46,428 nt of DNA from NCBI RefSeq assembly GCF_026586675.1, contig NZ_JAODIX010000008.1:9120-55547 (forward strand), read 5' to 3'. Below are positions 27,214 through 36,245 of the stretch, in pieces. The stretch is from Halorubrum yunnanense. GTDB lineage: Archaea; Halobacteriota; Halobacteria; Halobacteriales; Haloferacaceae. The first letter of the stretch is position 1. Each line of letters starts with the position of its first letter. A program made the position numbers and the translations under genes. Under the pieces are notes generated by a model, which searched no databases, was not told where the DNA came from, and saw only the letters and a program-made list of their open reading frames with translations.

Positions 27214-28305
27214 TCATCTCGCGAACTCCGTGACGACCTCGACGCCGTGCACCTCGTACTCGCCGAGCGCGGCGAGGCGGTCGGAGACGTCCGAGAGACT
27301 GACCTCGTCGCTCACGAGCGCGCCGGGGTCGACGTCGGTCGCCTCGACGAGCGCGAACAGGTCGTCGTAGCTCGTCGGCGGCATCCCGCGCGAGCCGAGG
27401 AACGACACCTCCCAGCGGGTCATCCAGTCGGTCGGGAGCGACACCTCGCCGCGCTCGGTCTCGGTGGTCAGCCCAACCTGGACGTGGCTCCCGCGGGGTC
27501 GCACGGAGCGGACCGAGTTCCGGCAGGTCTCGGCGATACCCAGCGCGTCGACGGAGACGTCGGCGCCGCCGTCCGTGAGGTCTCTGACGCGGTCGGGGAC
27601 CCCGCTCTCGTCCCCGCCGCCGTCGGACTCGATTTCGGCCGGGTTCACGAGCTCGTCGGCGCCGATGTCGCCCGCGAGCGAGAGCGCGGCGTCGTCGACG
27701 TCGACGGCGAGGACCCGGGCGCCGAGCGCGTCGCCGAGCTGTATCGCGGAGAGCCCGACGCCGCCGCAGCCGTGGACCGCGAGCCACTCGCCCCCGCTCA
27801 GGCCCGCCCGCTCGGCGAGCGCGTGGTAGGCGGTCATGTACCGACAGCCGAGCGCGGCCGCCGCGGTCGCCTCGAGCCACGAGGGGCGCTCGACGAGGTT
27901 GTAGTCGGCGGCCGGGACCGCCACCCGCTCCGCGAAGGCGCCGGGGGCGTCCGGCTCGAAGCCCAGCGCGCGTCCATCGGCGCAGACGTTGCCGGCGCCC
28001 CGCCGGCAGTACGGGCAGACGCCGTCGCCGAGCGAGAAGGGGACGACGACCCGGTCGCCGGGCGCGAACCGGTCGACGGACCGGCCGACGGCGACCACCT
28101 CGCCCGCGGGCTCGTGGCCGAGTACCTGCCCGCGCGGGACGCGGTCGTCGGCCCACTCGCCGTGCCCCATCCAGGCGTGCCAGTCGCTCCGGCAGACGCC
28201 GCAGGCCGCCACGCGGACCACGGCCTCGTCCGGTCCGGGCTCGGGGGCGGGGACGTCGCGGACCGCCAGCGGCTCGCCGTACTCGCGAAGGATCGCCGCG
28301 CGCAT
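27214..28305 (-). CDS. Zinc-dependent alcohol dehydrogenase
   Basis: A 363-residue medium-chain dehydrogenase. Catalytic zinc ligands are Cys of AACGVCRSDWHAW (about 31-43) and His/Glu of LGHEPAG. A Cys set GDGVCPYCRRGAGNVC (about 89-104) resembles the structural zinc lobe but shows three Cys. The NAD(P) motif is VHGCGGVGLSAIQLG (about 163-177). An internal acidic insert (IESDGGGDESGVPD, about 225-240) is a halophilic addition. The ATG at 28305 gives MRAAILREYGEPL, the family start. The oxidised alcohol is unknown. It is divergent from the histidine kinase gene. Confidence 0.82.
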   Translation of the reverse strand: MRAAILREYGEPLAVRDVPAPEPGPDEAVVRVAACGVCRSDWHAWMGHGEWADDRVPRGQVLGHEPAGEVVAVGRSVDRFAPGDRVVVPFSLGDGVCPYCRRGAGNVCADGRALGFEPDAPGAFAERVAVPAADYNLVERPSWLEATAAAALGCRYMTAYHALAERAGLSGGEWLAVHGCGGVGLSAIQLGDALGARVLAVDVDDAALSLAGDIGADELVNPAEIESDGGGDESGVPDRVRDLTDGGADVSVDALGIAETCRNSVRSVRPRGSHVQVGLTTETERGEVSLPTDWMTRWEVSFLGSRGMPPTSYDDLFALVEATDVDPGALVSDEVSLSDVSDRLAALGEYEVHGVEVVTEFAR

Positions 28306-28569
28306 GCCCGGGGAGACGGAGCGGAGCGGGGTAAAACCCTCCCGAACCGGGACCGGACCGGACCGATCGGGGTCGGAGCCCTGGCGTCCGACTCGCATTC
28401 CATTCTTGATAAAACGAGCCACAGCGTGGAAACGCAGACTCGGCGTTCGACTCGAGACGCCCTCTTCGGCCTCCCAACGTTAATTTCGCGGAGAGACGGG
28501 TTTGATATCGAAAGTCAGACAACTGATAGTTAAATAAGGTTTAATATCCTACAATACTCCGGTAGAAAC

Positions 28570-29694
28570 GTGACTTCCCCGACAGCGCGTCGACCCGGTA
28601 TCGCCTATCGGCGGCCCGACGCCGACCCGAGTCGGCTCGTCGTCGAGGCCGCCGGCGATCCGCGGTTGGACGTCGACGCCCTCCCCCGAACCGACTGGTT
28701 GGAGTCGACGGTCGAGGCCGACCGCGAGCGCCTCCGATCGGCCCTCGACGGCGGAGCCGTCGACGTCACCTACCGCCTCGCGATCGGCGACGACGAGAGT
28801 CCCACGTGGGTCCGGGAGTACGGGCGCCCGGACGGGAGCGGCGACGTCGTCGGCTACCTCCTCCCGGCGAGCGAACGGACCGAGCGCCGCCGTCTGGAGC
28901 GCCAGCGCGAGCGCTCGGAGGAGTTCGCCAGCGTCGTCTCGCACGACCTGCGGAACCCGCTCTCGGTCGCCGTCGGCAACGTGGAACTGGCGAAGGAGCT
29001 CGACGGCGAGGCGGCCGACGAGCGGCTCGATCGCGCCCACGACGCGTTGGACCGGATGGACGACCTCATTTCCGACCTCCTGGCGCTCGCCCGCAAGGGG
29101 CGGTTCGTCGAGGAGACCGCGACGGTCGACCTGCGCTCCGTCGTCGACGCGGCGTGGCGCACGGCGGGGACCGCTCCCGACGTCGCGCTCGTCGTCGAGG
29201 ACCCGCTCCCGGCGGTCGAATGCGACCGCAGCCGCCTGCAGGAGGCGTTTGAGAACCTCTTTCGAAACGCCGTCGAACACGGAGCGCCGGACGGCTGCTC
29301 GCCGAGCGACGTGTCCAAGGAGGCCGAAACGGACGCCGCTGGCGACGGTACCGGGGGCGACGGCGCGTCGACGAACGCGTCGCTTCGAGTCTCTGTCGGT
29401 TCGCTCCCGGGCGGGTTCTACGTCGCCGACGACGGGGTCGGAATCGATCCGTCGGAGCGGGAGTCGGTGTTCGAGCCGGGACAGACGACCGCGGAGGACG
29501 GCACCGGATTCGGACTGGCGATCGTCGAGCGCATCGTCGAGGCCCACGGCTGGTCGGTGTCGGCCACGGAGAGCCGGGCTGGCGGCGCGCGGTTCGAGTT
29601 CGACGGGGTCGACGTCGTCGAGGGCGAGCCGACGGGGGCAGACGAGCGAAGCGTCGCGACCGAGTCCGGCGGCTCACCGCCGTCGACGGAGTAG
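28570..29694 (+). CDS. Sensor histidine kinase
   Basis: 374 residues, no transmembrane helix. The N-terminal region (about 1-115) looks like a degenerate PAS domain (DVTYRLAIGDDESPTWVREY). The H-box is SVVSHDLRNPLSVAVGN (about 119-135), with His the phosphorylation site. The N-box is ENLFRNAVEHGAPD (about 230-243), G1 is YVADDGVGIDP and G2 is DGTGFGLAIVERIVEAHG. A low-complexity linker (about 245-275) is inserted before the ATPase lobe. The protein is soluble and no response regulator gene is adjacent. The start is a GTG, with TATA-like GTTTAATATC (about 28540-28549) 22-28 nt upstream. Confidence 0.9.
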   Translation: MTSPTARRPGIAYRRPDADPSRLVVEAAGDPRLDVDALPRTDWLESTVEADRERLRSALDGGAVDVTYRLAIGDDESPTWVREYGRPDGSGDVVGYLLPASERTERRRLERQRERSEEFASVVSHDLRNPLSVAVGNVELAKELDGEAADERLDRAHDALDRMDDLISDLLALARKGRFVEETATVDLRSVVDAAWRTAGTAPDVALVVEDPLPAVECDRSRLQEAFENLFRNAVEHGAPDGCSPSDVSKEAETDAAGDGTGGDGASTNASLRVSVGSLPGGFYVADDGVGIDPSERESVFEPGQTTAEDGTGFGLAIVERIVEAHGWSVSATESRAGGARFEFDGVDVVEGEPTGADERSVATESGGSPPSTE

Positions 29695-29719
29695 CGGCGG
29701 GGGTCACGGCGGCGCGCGT

Positions 29720-31222
29720 TCAGACGAAATCGCTCAGCCCGGCCTGCCCGTCGTCCTCGCTGTCTCCGTCGTCCGCGTCACCGGTGTCGCCGGCGTCGTT
29801 CGCCGTCTCCGCGGGGTCTCCCACGGGATCCGAGCCGCCGTCAGCGCCCGCATCGCCAGTCCCCTCTGCGCCGGCGCCCGGTCCCTCTGCCGCCCGCGCG
29901 CCGCCAGCGAACGCGCCCTCGGCGTGGTCCTCCATGCGCTCCTCTCGGAGCGCCTGCGCGTCCTCGACGATCGACGCGACCTTGTTTGTGGACTCTCCGG
30001 AGCCGGTGACGAAGGCCACGCCGGCCTCGTCGAGGTCGTAGGCGGCCGCCATCGCGACCGTCAGCTCGCGGGGCTTGCAGTGGTGGGTGACGGTCTCCAG
30101 GAACGGGAGCACCTCGCGGCGCGCGGTCGCGACGCTGCAGCCGCTTCTGGCCGCAATCTGTCCGACCACCTCGTCGGCGGTCGCGTCCGAAGACGACCAG
30201 AACTGCGGCCGGCCGTAGCGCGTCCACCCGCCCTTCTCCCCGTCGCGGGCGGCGGCGACCCCGGCGGCCGCGTTGTCGGTCGCGTAGCGCCAGTAGGTGT
30301 AGTTCTGCGTGGCGCGCACGCGGCCCAGCCAGACGTCGGCGTTGGCGAGGAAGTCGTAGGCGCGCACGGCCTCCATCGGCTCGTACACGTCGAGGACGTT
30401 GTTCTCGATCCACCTCGTGAGGTCGTCGGGGGTCTCGTCGACTGCGTACGCCGACTGCAGCGCCTCCTCCGCCGATTCCTCTTTCAAGACCGCGTCGAGG
30501 AACGGGAACAGCCCGAGCGCCTTGTCGCGGTCGCCGGTGACCACGTCCTCGACCGCGATCGAGTCGCGCCCCTCCGTGGCCGCCTGCAGGTCGTTGATCG
30601 CGCCGCGGAGATCGCCGCGGTTGCGCTCGGCGATCCGTTCGAGCGCGTCCGACTCGAATTCGATGTGTTCCTTCCGGCAGATGTCCCGCAGCACCGGGAC
30701 GATGGACCGCGCGGAGACGTCGCGGAACTCGATCTCCTGGGTTGCGTTCCGGAGCCCGCGCGCCATGTCGTAGTAGTCGTTGGCGATCAAGACGATCGGC
30801 TGGCCCGACTCCTTGACCAGCTCCGTGATCGCCGAGGCGCCCCCGCGGTCGTAGTTGCCGTGGATGTTGTCGGCCTCGTCCAAGACCACGAGCTGGCGGG
30901 AGGCCGTGTCGCCGCCGGTCGCCCCGCCGCCGGCCGCGCTCCCGCCGAGGGTGGCGTTGCGGGCGGCCCGCCCCGCGAAGCGCTCGATGACGTCGGCGGT
31001 GCGCTGGTCGGAGGCGTTCAGCTCGACCGTCTCCCACTCCATGTCGTTCGCGAGCGCGTGGGCCGCGCTCGTCTTCCCGACGCCCGGGCTCCCGTGGAGG
31101 ACGACGGCCTCGCGGTGGTCGTCCCACGAGCGCGCCCAGTCCGCGAACGCGTCGCGGGCCTTGTCGTTGCCGCGGACCTCCGAGAGGGTACTCGGGCGAT
31201 ACTTCTCCGTCCAGTCGGCCAT
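29720..31222 (-). CDS. rfcL: Replication factor C large subunit
   Basis: The 500-residue large subunit of the clamp loader that opens PCNA at primer ends. Walker A is GSPGVGKTSAAHALAND (about 44-60). Walker B is LVVLDEADNIHGNYD (about 112-126). The Sensor 1 region is IVLIANDYYDMARG (about 148-161). The C-terminal collar precedes a long acidic, low-complexity tail (about 435-490). It ends QAGLSDFV, a PIP-box-like motif (Q-x2-L-x2-F-V) for PCNA binding, right at the C-terminus. The start at MADWTEKYRPSTLSEV is typical. The small subunit gene is not in the window. Confidence 0.94.
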   Translation of the reverse strand: MADWTEKYRPSTLSEVRGNDKARDAFADWARSWDDHREAVVLHGSPGVGKTSAAHALANDMEWETVELNASDQRTADVIERFAGRAARNATLGGSAAGGGATGGDTASRQLVVLDEADNIHGNYDRGGASAITELVKESGQPIVLIANDYYDMARGLRNATQEIEFRDVSARSIVPVLRDICRKEHIEFESDALERIAERNRGDLRGAINDLQAATEGRDSIAVEDVVTGDRDKALGLFPFLDAVLKEESAEEALQSAYAVDETPDDLTRWIENNVLDVYEPMEAVRAYDFLANADVWLGRVRATQNYTYWRYATDNAAAGVAAARDGEKGGWTRYGRPQFWSSSDATADEVVGQIAARSGCSVATARREVLPFLETVTHHCKPRELTVAMAAAYDLDEAGVAFVTGSGESTNKVASIVEDAQALREERMEDHAEGAFAGGARAAEGPGAGAEGTGDAGADGGSDPVGDPAETANDAGDTGDADDGDSEDDGQAGLSDFV

Positions 31223-31264
31223 TACCGGAGCAAAGAGCGAGTCGCGTTTAGTGGTTCCGGAGCG

Positions 31265-31486
31265 TCACTCGTCGAGCGCCGCACTTCTCGCTTCCCCTCG
31301 AAGTTCGTCGGCGCTCTTCGCGACATCCGCGAACTCGTCTCTGAGCGCGTCAAGCGGATCGTCGGCAAGCGGAATCAGTTTGATTCCGTGGCGAAGTCCG
31401 ACGATGCGGTAGCGATCGCCGTATCGGTCCCGAAGGTCCTTCGCAAGCGTGAGACGACCACGTTCGTCGACCGGTTTCTCGGACAT
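31265..31486 (-). CDS. AbrB/SpoVT-like small protein
   Basis: 73 residues with an N-terminal swapped-hairpin motif (PVDERGRLTLAKDLRDRYGD) like AbrB or VapB antitoxins, then an acidic helical tail (PLDALRDEFADVAKSADELR). Proteins like this usually bind their own operator and a PIN-type toxin partner, but no PIN gene is adjacent. It may be orphan or a chromosomal regulator. A TATA-like CATATAAATACC lies only about 12 nt before the ATG, too close for a normal start, so the true promoter or start may differ. Confidence 0.6.
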   Translation of the reverse strand: MSEKPVDERGRLTLAKDLRDRYGDRYRIVGLRHGIKLIPLADDPLDALRDEFADVAKSADELRGEARSAALDE

Positions 31487-31574
31487 ATCCGGGTATTTAT
31501 ATGGTGCCGAGATGCGTTTTTCGTGATACAGAGTCCGCTAACGCTCTCCAGCGCGGTGCTCGGTGAAAATTGAG

Positions 31575-31645
31575 TGGGACCGCTGAGAGTCGAACTCAGG
31601 TCATACGGACCCCATCCGCATAGGATACCACTACCCCACGGTCCC
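31575..31645 (-). tRNA. trnP: tRNA-Pro (GGG)
   Basis: The minus-strand cloverleaf has acceptor GGGACCG/CGGTCCC, anticodon stem TGCGG/CCGTA and loop ATGGGGT, giving anticodon GGG. The T-arm holds GAGTTCGACTC. The discriminator is A; CCA is not encoded. A TATA-like TTAATTA (about 31675-31681) lies upstream on the minus strand. There is no intron. Confidence 0.92.
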
Positions 31646-31783
31646 CGTCTGCACGCGAAAAAATGAGAGTGCGGTAATTAAGCACTTCGTTTCACTCGTC
31701 GTCGTCCTCGCGCGGAACCACCAGATCGCTGCCGACGGGGACGGTCGGCTCGTGCTCGTTACACCGGATCGGCGCGGACGATC

Positions 31784-32770
31784 TTATAAAAGAACGCGTT
31801 CCAGCGAGACGACGACGCCCGACTCGGCGTCGGGGTCGCCCACGAGCCGACCGAGACAGACCGCGACGCCGTCGGAGGTGTGGCAGGCGACGAGCGACGG
31901 GTCGTCGTCGGTCCCCACCGGCTCCGCGCCCGACTCCGCCTCGATGACTCCGGGCGCGTACACCGGCGCGCCGGTGGCGACGTTGCGCGCGGCCGAGGGA
32001 GCGATTGTGACCGACGGGAGGTGCACCAGCGCCTCCTCGGCCGGTCGGACGACCTCGCGAAGCAGCGACTCGTCGCCCTCGCGCGCCCACGCGAGGCCGT
32101 CGACGAGGTCCTGTAGCGCGCGGAGGTCGCCGTCGTCGAAGGGGTCGGTGGCGGTCCGGCGGAGATGGCCCATGTGGGCGCCCACGCCGGTCGCGAGGCC
32201 GATGTCGTGACACAGCTTTCGGACGTATGTCCCCGACTCACACCGGATCCGGAAGAGCGCCTGCCGGTCCCGAACCTCCAACACGTCAAGCCTGTGGATC
32301 GTCCGTGTCCGGAGCCGACGGGTCACGGCGCTCTTCCGCGGCGGCTTCTGGTAGATCTCCGCCTCGAACTCGCCGGCGACCTCGCGGAAGTCGCCCGGGG
32401 CCGGGCCGTGAAGCTCCAGCACCGAGACGTACTCCTTGCTCCCTTCGAGGAACACCTGCGCCGCCCGGGTCGCGTCGCCGGTGAGGGTCGGCAGACAGCC
32501 GGTGACCTTCGGGTCGAGGGTCCCGGCATGGGCGACGCCGTCGATCGGCTCGCCCTCGGGGTCGAGCGCGTCGAGGGCCTCGTTGATCGCGTCGCGCACC
32601 CACGCGGAGAGCTGGTGCGAGGAGGGGCCGGCGGGCTTGTCGACGTTGACGACGCCGAACCGGAGCAGCTCGGGGACGGAGCGCTCGCCGGGCGGGGCCC
32701 GGAGGGGGTCGCCGGCGGAACCGGCGGAGGCAGTAGCGGGGTCGTCGGCGTCGTCGGCTGTGTCGGTCAT
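31784..32770 (-). CDS. truB: H/ACA RNP pseudouridine synthase Cbf5 (TruB family)
   Basis: A 328-residue RNA-guided pseudouridine synthase, the catalytic subunit of box H/ACA RNPs in archaea. The catalytic Asp is in AHAGTLDPKVTGCLPTL (about 83-99). Other motifs are VVNVDKPAGPSSHQLSAWVR, EAEIYQKPPRKSAVTRRLR (about 155-173) and ESGTYVRKLCHDIGLATGVG (about 203-222). The C-terminal PUA domain begins near residue 260 (LPSVTIAPSAARNVATGAPV). An acidic N-terminus (1-30) is halophilic. It lies 25 bp downstream of cmk on the same strand, a typical haloarchaeal neighbour pair. Confidence 0.92.
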   Translation of the reverse strand: MTDTADDADDPATASAGSAGDPLRAPPGERSVPELLRFGVVNVDKPAGPSSHQLSAWVRDAINEALDALDPEGEPIDGVAHAGTLDPKVTGCLPTLTGDATRAAQVFLEGSKEYVSVLELHGPAPGDFREVAGEFEAEIYQKPPRKSAVTRRLRTRTIHRLDVLEVRDRQALFRIRCESGTYVRKLCHDIGLATGVGAHMGHLRRTATDPFDDGDLRALQDLVDGLAWAREGDESLLREVVRPAEEALVHLPSVTIAPSAARNVATGAPVYAPGVIEAESGAEPVGTDDDPSLVACHTSDGVAVCLGRLVGDPDAESGVVVSLERVLL

Positions 32771-32795
32771 CTTGGAGTAGCGTCTCGTCGCGAAC

Positions 32796-33374
32796 TCAGA
32801 AGTCGTAGCTCACGCCCTCGATGGGCGTCTTCCCCTCGTCGTCGTCGGGGTCGTGCGCGTCGACGGTGGCGACGAGCACGTCGAGGAAGCGCTCGGGCCC
32901 CCAGCGGGCAGTGTTGTACGCGGCGTCGTAGATGGACAGATCGTCGATGTCGATGTCGTAGAGCTCGCGGTACCGCTTGCGCTCGGAGTCCTCGCGCCGC
33001 TCCGTCTCGGCCCGCGCGCGGTCGACGGGCTTGGCCTCGCGCTCGGCGATCCGCTCGGCGCGGACCGCGATCGGGGCGTCGAACCAGAACCGGAAGTCGG
33101 CGTGATCGGCCGCGAGCCACCCGGCGAGCCGCGACTCCAGGACCAGCTCGTCGCGCGTCGCGGCGATCTCGCGGAGGCGGCCGTCGAGCTTGTGATCGAA
33201 CCGGGGGTCCTCCTCGGCGAACTCGTTGAACTCGACCGGCGTCATGTCGCGTTCGGCCGCCATCTCGCGGAAGATGTCGCCGCCGGAGACGTGCTCCACG
33301 CCGAGGCGTTCGGCGAGTCCCGCGGCGTTCGTGCTCTTCCCGCTACCCGGCGGGCCGGAGACGGTGATCAACAT
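32796..33374 (-). CDS. cmk: Cytidylate kinase
   Basis: A 192-residue archaeal CMP kinase that makes CDP. Its P-loop is [20 protein letters not shown] (residues 1-20). [17 protein letters not shown] (about 31-47) is the family NMP-binding segment. [20 protein letters not shown] (about 79-98) follows, and the LID Arg cluster is in [20 protein letters not shown] (about 104-123). The start ATG at 33374 directly precedes the P-loop; the longer open frame upstream is a shadow. It is immediately upstream of cbf5 on the same strand. Confidence 0.9.
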   Translation of the reverse strand: MLITVSGPPGSGKSTNAAGLAERLGVEHVSGGDIFREMAAERDMTPVEFNEFAEEDPRFDHKLDGRLREIAATRDELVLESRLAGWLAADHADFRFWFDAPIAVRAERIAEREAKPVDRARAETERREDSERKRYRELYDIDIDDLSIYDAAYNTARWGPERFLDVLVATVDAHDPDDDEGKTPIEGVSYDF

Positions 33375-33469
33375 ATCGCTACTGCGCGGCTGTCGTTCAA
33401 AACGGTTGTCGTTCGTCCGTCGCGGGTGACTCGCTCTCGCCGTCGCTCCCGCGGGGACGGCACCTCCCG

Positions 33470-33781
33470 CTACGGGTCCCGCGTCGCCGCGGTCATCGAC
33501 CAGACGGCGACGAGGCCGAGCAGGACGGCGGGGACGAACGGGAGCGCGAGGTACGTGGCGAAGAACGGCAGCCCGAACCAGCCCGCGGCGTACGGGTAGA
33601 GGTAGATGATCCCGGGGATGACGAGGACGCACGTGAACAGCACGGCCGTCAGCGCCCACCCCTTCCGGCCGAAGCCGTCGGCGGTCGGCGCTTCGCTCGC
33701 CGACGTCTCGCCGTCGTGTCCGTCCGGGACGTGGACGTAGCCGCCGTCCGCGCTTCCGTCCGCGTCGGTCTCAGAGCTCAC
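33470..33781 (-). CDS. Two-helix haloarchaeal membrane protein
   Basis: 103 residues: a soluble acidic N-terminus (about 1-40), then two hydrophobic segments ([40 protein letters not shown]). The start is a GTG at 33779-33781 that overlaps the end of the dehydrogenase gene by 11 nt, so the pair is translationally coupled. No motif is recognised. Confidence 0.65.
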   Translation of the reverse strand: MSSETDADGSADGGYVHVPDGHDGETSASEAPTADGFGRKGWALTAVLFTCVLVIPGIIYLYPYAAGWFGLPFFATYLALPFVPAVLLGLVAVWSMTAATRDP

Positions 33782-34811
33782 TATCCGGTTTAACCACTAC
33801 CTTGCCAAAGCCCTCACGATTCTCGATCATCTCGTGGGCGCGCGCGGCCTCGCTCATCGGAAGGGTGTCGCGAACGCGCGGCTCGAAGGTGCCGTCCCAG
33901 ACGAAGTCGAGGACGTCGTCGACTTCCCCGGGCGTCGCCATCGTCGAGCCGATGACCGACAGCTGGTTCCAGAAGATGCGGTTGAGCCCCGCGTCCGGGT
34001 TCGGTCCGGTGGTGGCGCCGCAGGTGACGAGCCGACCGCCCTTCGCCAGCGACTTCAGGGAGTTCGGGTAGGTCGCCTCGCCGACGTGGTCGACGACGAC
34101 GTCGACGCCGCGGCGGCCGGTGAGCTCCGAGACCTCCTCGGCGAAGTCGTTCGTCTCGTAGTCGATGACGTGGTCGGCGCCGCACTCCTCGGCGTGCGAG
34201 AGCTTCTCCTCGGTGGAGGCGGTCGCGAACACCTCACAGCCCGCGTGGTCGGCGATCTGGACCGCCGCGTGACCGACGCCGCCCGAGGCGCCGAGCACGA
34301 GCACCGACTCGCCCGCCTCGATGTCGGCGCGGGTCTGGAGCATCCGCCACGCGGTCTGGAAGACGAGCGAGGCCGAGCCCGCGACCTCCCAGTCGACGCC
34401 CGACGGGACCGGCACGAGGTTCTCGGCGGGGACGGCGGCGCGCTCGGCGTGGACGCCGCGGACGTGTTCGCCGATGATGTGGAACGAGGGGCACAGCGAC
34501 TCCCCGCCGTGGCGGCAGAACTCGCACTCGCCGCAGGAGACGCCGGCGCTCACGGCGACGCGGTCGCCGGGCTCGAAGCGGGACACCCCTTCGCCGACGG
34601 CCTCGACGACGCCGGCCGCGTCGCTGCCGGGGATGTGCGGCATCCCGAGGTCGATTCCGGGCATCCCGCGACGCGTCCAGATGTCGAGGTGGTTCAGCGC
34701 GCCCGCCTTGACGTCGACGAGGACCTCGCCGCGGTCGGGCTCGGGGTCCGGGAACTCGCCGTACTCGATCACGTCGCGGTCGCCGTGGGAGTCGAACTGG
34801 ACGGCCTTCAT
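33771..34811 (-). CDS. Zinc-type quinone oxidoreductase/alcohol dehydrogenase
   Basis: A 346-residue medium-chain dehydrogenase. It starts MKAVQFDSHGDRDVIEYGEF and has the structural zinc Cys set SCGECEFCRHGGESLC (about 94-109, spacing C-x2-C-x2-C-x7-C) and catalytic-lobe residues HIPGSDAAGVVE. The NAD(P) motif is VLVLGASGGVGHAAVQIADH (about 171-190). This is the archaeal family that includes glucose- and crotonyl-type reductases, with unknown substrate here. The upstream ATG (34832) gives a non-family N-terminus and is rejected. The downstream membrane-protein gene overlaps its stop. Confidence 0.85.
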   Translation of the reverse strand: MKAVQFDSHGDRDVIEYGEFPDPEPDRGEVLVDVKAGALNHLDIWTRRGMPGIDLGMPHIPGSDAAGVVEAVGEGVSRFEPGDRVAVSAGVSCGECEFCRHGGESLCPSFHIIGEHVRGVHAERAAVPAENLVPVPSGVDWEVAGSASLVFQTAWRMLQTRADIEAGESVLVLGASGGVGHAAVQIADHAGCEVFATASTEEKLSHAEECGADHVIDYETNDFAEEVSELTGRRGVDVVVDHVGEATYPNSLKSLAKGGRLVTCGATTGPNPDAGLNRIFWNQLSVIGSTMATPGEVDDVLDFVWDGTFEPRVRDTLPMSEAARAHEMIENREGFGKVVVKPDSEL

Positions 34812-34969
34812 GGATCTGCTCACCCGCGGCACCCACTAAACAGTACGCCAAACGGAACCGCCTCGCGCGAGCCGCCGCTCCCCGCGAGGATTCGCGCCCC
34901 TCCGTGTTAACCACTCTCGGCCGTGCGAACCGGCCGCATCCGTCTCGGCCCTTTCGTGATGTTTAAGTA

Positions 34970-34980
34970 CCGAAAGCGGG
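34970..34980 (+). promoter_or_regulatory. TATA-like box of the tRNA-Ser/ribosomal operon
   Basis: ATGTTTAAGTA lies about 70 nt before tRNA-Ser. It is the best box in the 235-bp gap 34812-35047, which otherwise holds nothing gene-like. Transcription probably starts near 35000 and reads through tRNA-Ser into S13. Confidence 0.4.
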
Positions 34981-35047
34981 ACCGTACTGATGCACGAACT
35001 GCAGGGGCGTCGGGTCCCGAGTCCACGAGGGCGATGATACAACGCGG

Positions 35048-35133
35048 GTTGCGGTAGCCAAGCCTGGCCCAAGGCGCAGGGTTGCTAACTCTGTGGCGTC
35101 ACTGCCTCCGGGGTTCGAATCCCCGCCGCAACG
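35048..35133 (+). tRNA. trnS: tRNA-Ser (GCT)
   Basis: Class II tRNA with acceptor GTTGCGG/CCGCAAC, anticodon stem CAGGG/CTCTG and loop TTGCTAA (anticodon GCT). The long variable arm (TGGCGTCACTGCCT region) supports serine. T-arm GGGGTTCGAATCCCC. The discriminator is G, the serine identity base. It lies 57 bp before S13, the classic haloarchaeal position. Confidence 0.93.
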
Positions 35134-35190
35134 CTCGAACGGACCGAGTACCGCCGGATTCGCGCCGGTAGGCCTCACCACAACCAACAC

Positions 35191-35715
35191 ATGAGCACGG
35201 AAGAATCACAGGACGACTCACCGGAGGAGGAGGAAGACCTCCAGTACTTCGTCCGGATCGGGGGCGCTGACCTCGACGGGACGAAGACGGTCGAGCGAAG
35301 CCTGTCCGAACTCGACGGCATCGGCACGCGCACGGCGCGGCTGGTCGCCGAGAAGGCCGACGTGGACCGAAACGCCACGTTCGGGCTCCTCGACGAGGGC
35401 GACATCGACGCGGTGGTCGACATCGCGGAGAACCTCGAAGACCACGTCCCGTCGTGGATGACGAACAGACAGAACGACTTCTACTCCGGAGAGACGACGC
35501 ACCTCGTCGGCACCGACGTCAGCGAGAAGCGCCGGCACGACATCAACCGGATGAAGGTCATCAAATCGTACAAGGGCGTTCGCCACAAGCGCGGCCAGAA
35601 GGTACGCGGCCAGCGCACGAAGTCCACGGGGCGGTCCGAGGGCACCATCGGCGTCAACGTCGAGGAGATCCGCGAGGAGATGGCCGAAGAAGAAGCGGAG
35701 GGTGACGACGAATGA
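35191..35715 (+). CDS. rps13: 30S ribosomal protein S13
   Basis: The 174-residue archaeal uS13, part of the 30S head contacting the 50S subunit. It opens with an acidic extension ([20 protein letters not shown]), then [20 protein letters not shown] and [20 protein letters not shown] (about 49-68, helix-hairpin-helix). The C-terminus includes [20 protein letters not shown] (about 128-147), the universal rRNA-binding end. It starts the ribosomal operon; the S4 start overlaps its stop by 4 nt (ATGA). Confidence 0.95.
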   Translation: MSTEESQDDSPEEEEDLQYFVRIGGADLDGTKTVERSLSELDGIGTRTARLVAEKADVDRNATFGLLDEGDIDAVVDIAENLEDHVPSWMTNRQNDFYSGETTHLVGTDVSEKRRHDINRMKVIKSYKGVRHKRGQKVRGQRTKSTGRSEGTIGVNVEEIREEMAEEEAEGDDE

Positions 35716-36239
35716 GCACCGGCAAAAACACCAAAGGCTACGAGACGCCGAACCACCCGTATCAGGGCGAGCGCATCGCCGAGGAGTCCGACCTCCTCTC
35801 GCGGTACGGCCTGAAGAACAAAGAGGAGTTCTGGCGCGCCCAGTCCGAGCTGCGCAGCATGCGACGCGAGGCGCGTCGCCTGCTCGGCGAGGCCCAGGGC
35901 GACGTCGACGCCGCCCAAGAGGCCGGCGCGGAGTTCGTCGCACGGCTCCGCCGCATCGGCATCCTCGGCGACAACGACGACATCTCCGCGGTCCTCTCGC
36001 TGGACGTGACCGACCTGCTCGAGCGCCGCCTCCAGACGGTCGCCTACCGGCAGGGGTTCGCGTCCTCGACCCAGCAGGCCCGACAGTTCATCGTCCACGG
36101 CCACATCACCGTCGACGGCGCCCGCGTCACGCGCCCCTCGGTGAAGGTCGACGTGGACGACGAGGGCGTCATCGCCTTCGACGAGACGAGCCCGCTCGCG
36201 GACGATCTCCACCCCGAGCGCGCGGAGTCACAGGAGTAA
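35712..36239 (+). CDS. rps4: 30S ribosomal protein S4
   Basis: The 175-residue uS4 assembly protein. It begins [19 protein letters not shown], has [20 protein letters not shown] (about 24-43), and its S4 RNA-binding domain is [20 protein letters not shown] (about 106-125) followed by [18 protein letters not shown]. The C-terminus is acidic. The start overlaps S13's stop by 4 nt, and S11 follows after 6 bp. Confidence 0.95.
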   Translation: MSTGKNTKGYETPNHPYQGERIAEESDLLSRYGLKNKEEFWRAQSELRSMRREARRLLGEAQGDVDAAQEAGAEFVARLRRIGILGDNDDISAVLSLDVTDLLERRLQTVAYRQGFASSTQQARQFIVHGHITVDGARVTRPSVKVDVDDEGVIAFDETSPLADDLHPERAESQE

Positions 36240-36245
36240 GCATAC

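Noticed and set aside
27131-28522. A 463-codon minus-strand frame overlapping the alcohol dehydrogenase
   Set aside because: It is Arg-rich throughout and out of frame with the dehydrogenase, which carries the zinc and NAD motifs.
29249-31573. A 774-codon plus-strand frame opposite rfcL
   Set aside because: It is antisense to rfcL, whose Walker motifs and C-terminal PIP-like motif are intact, and shows no motif of its own.
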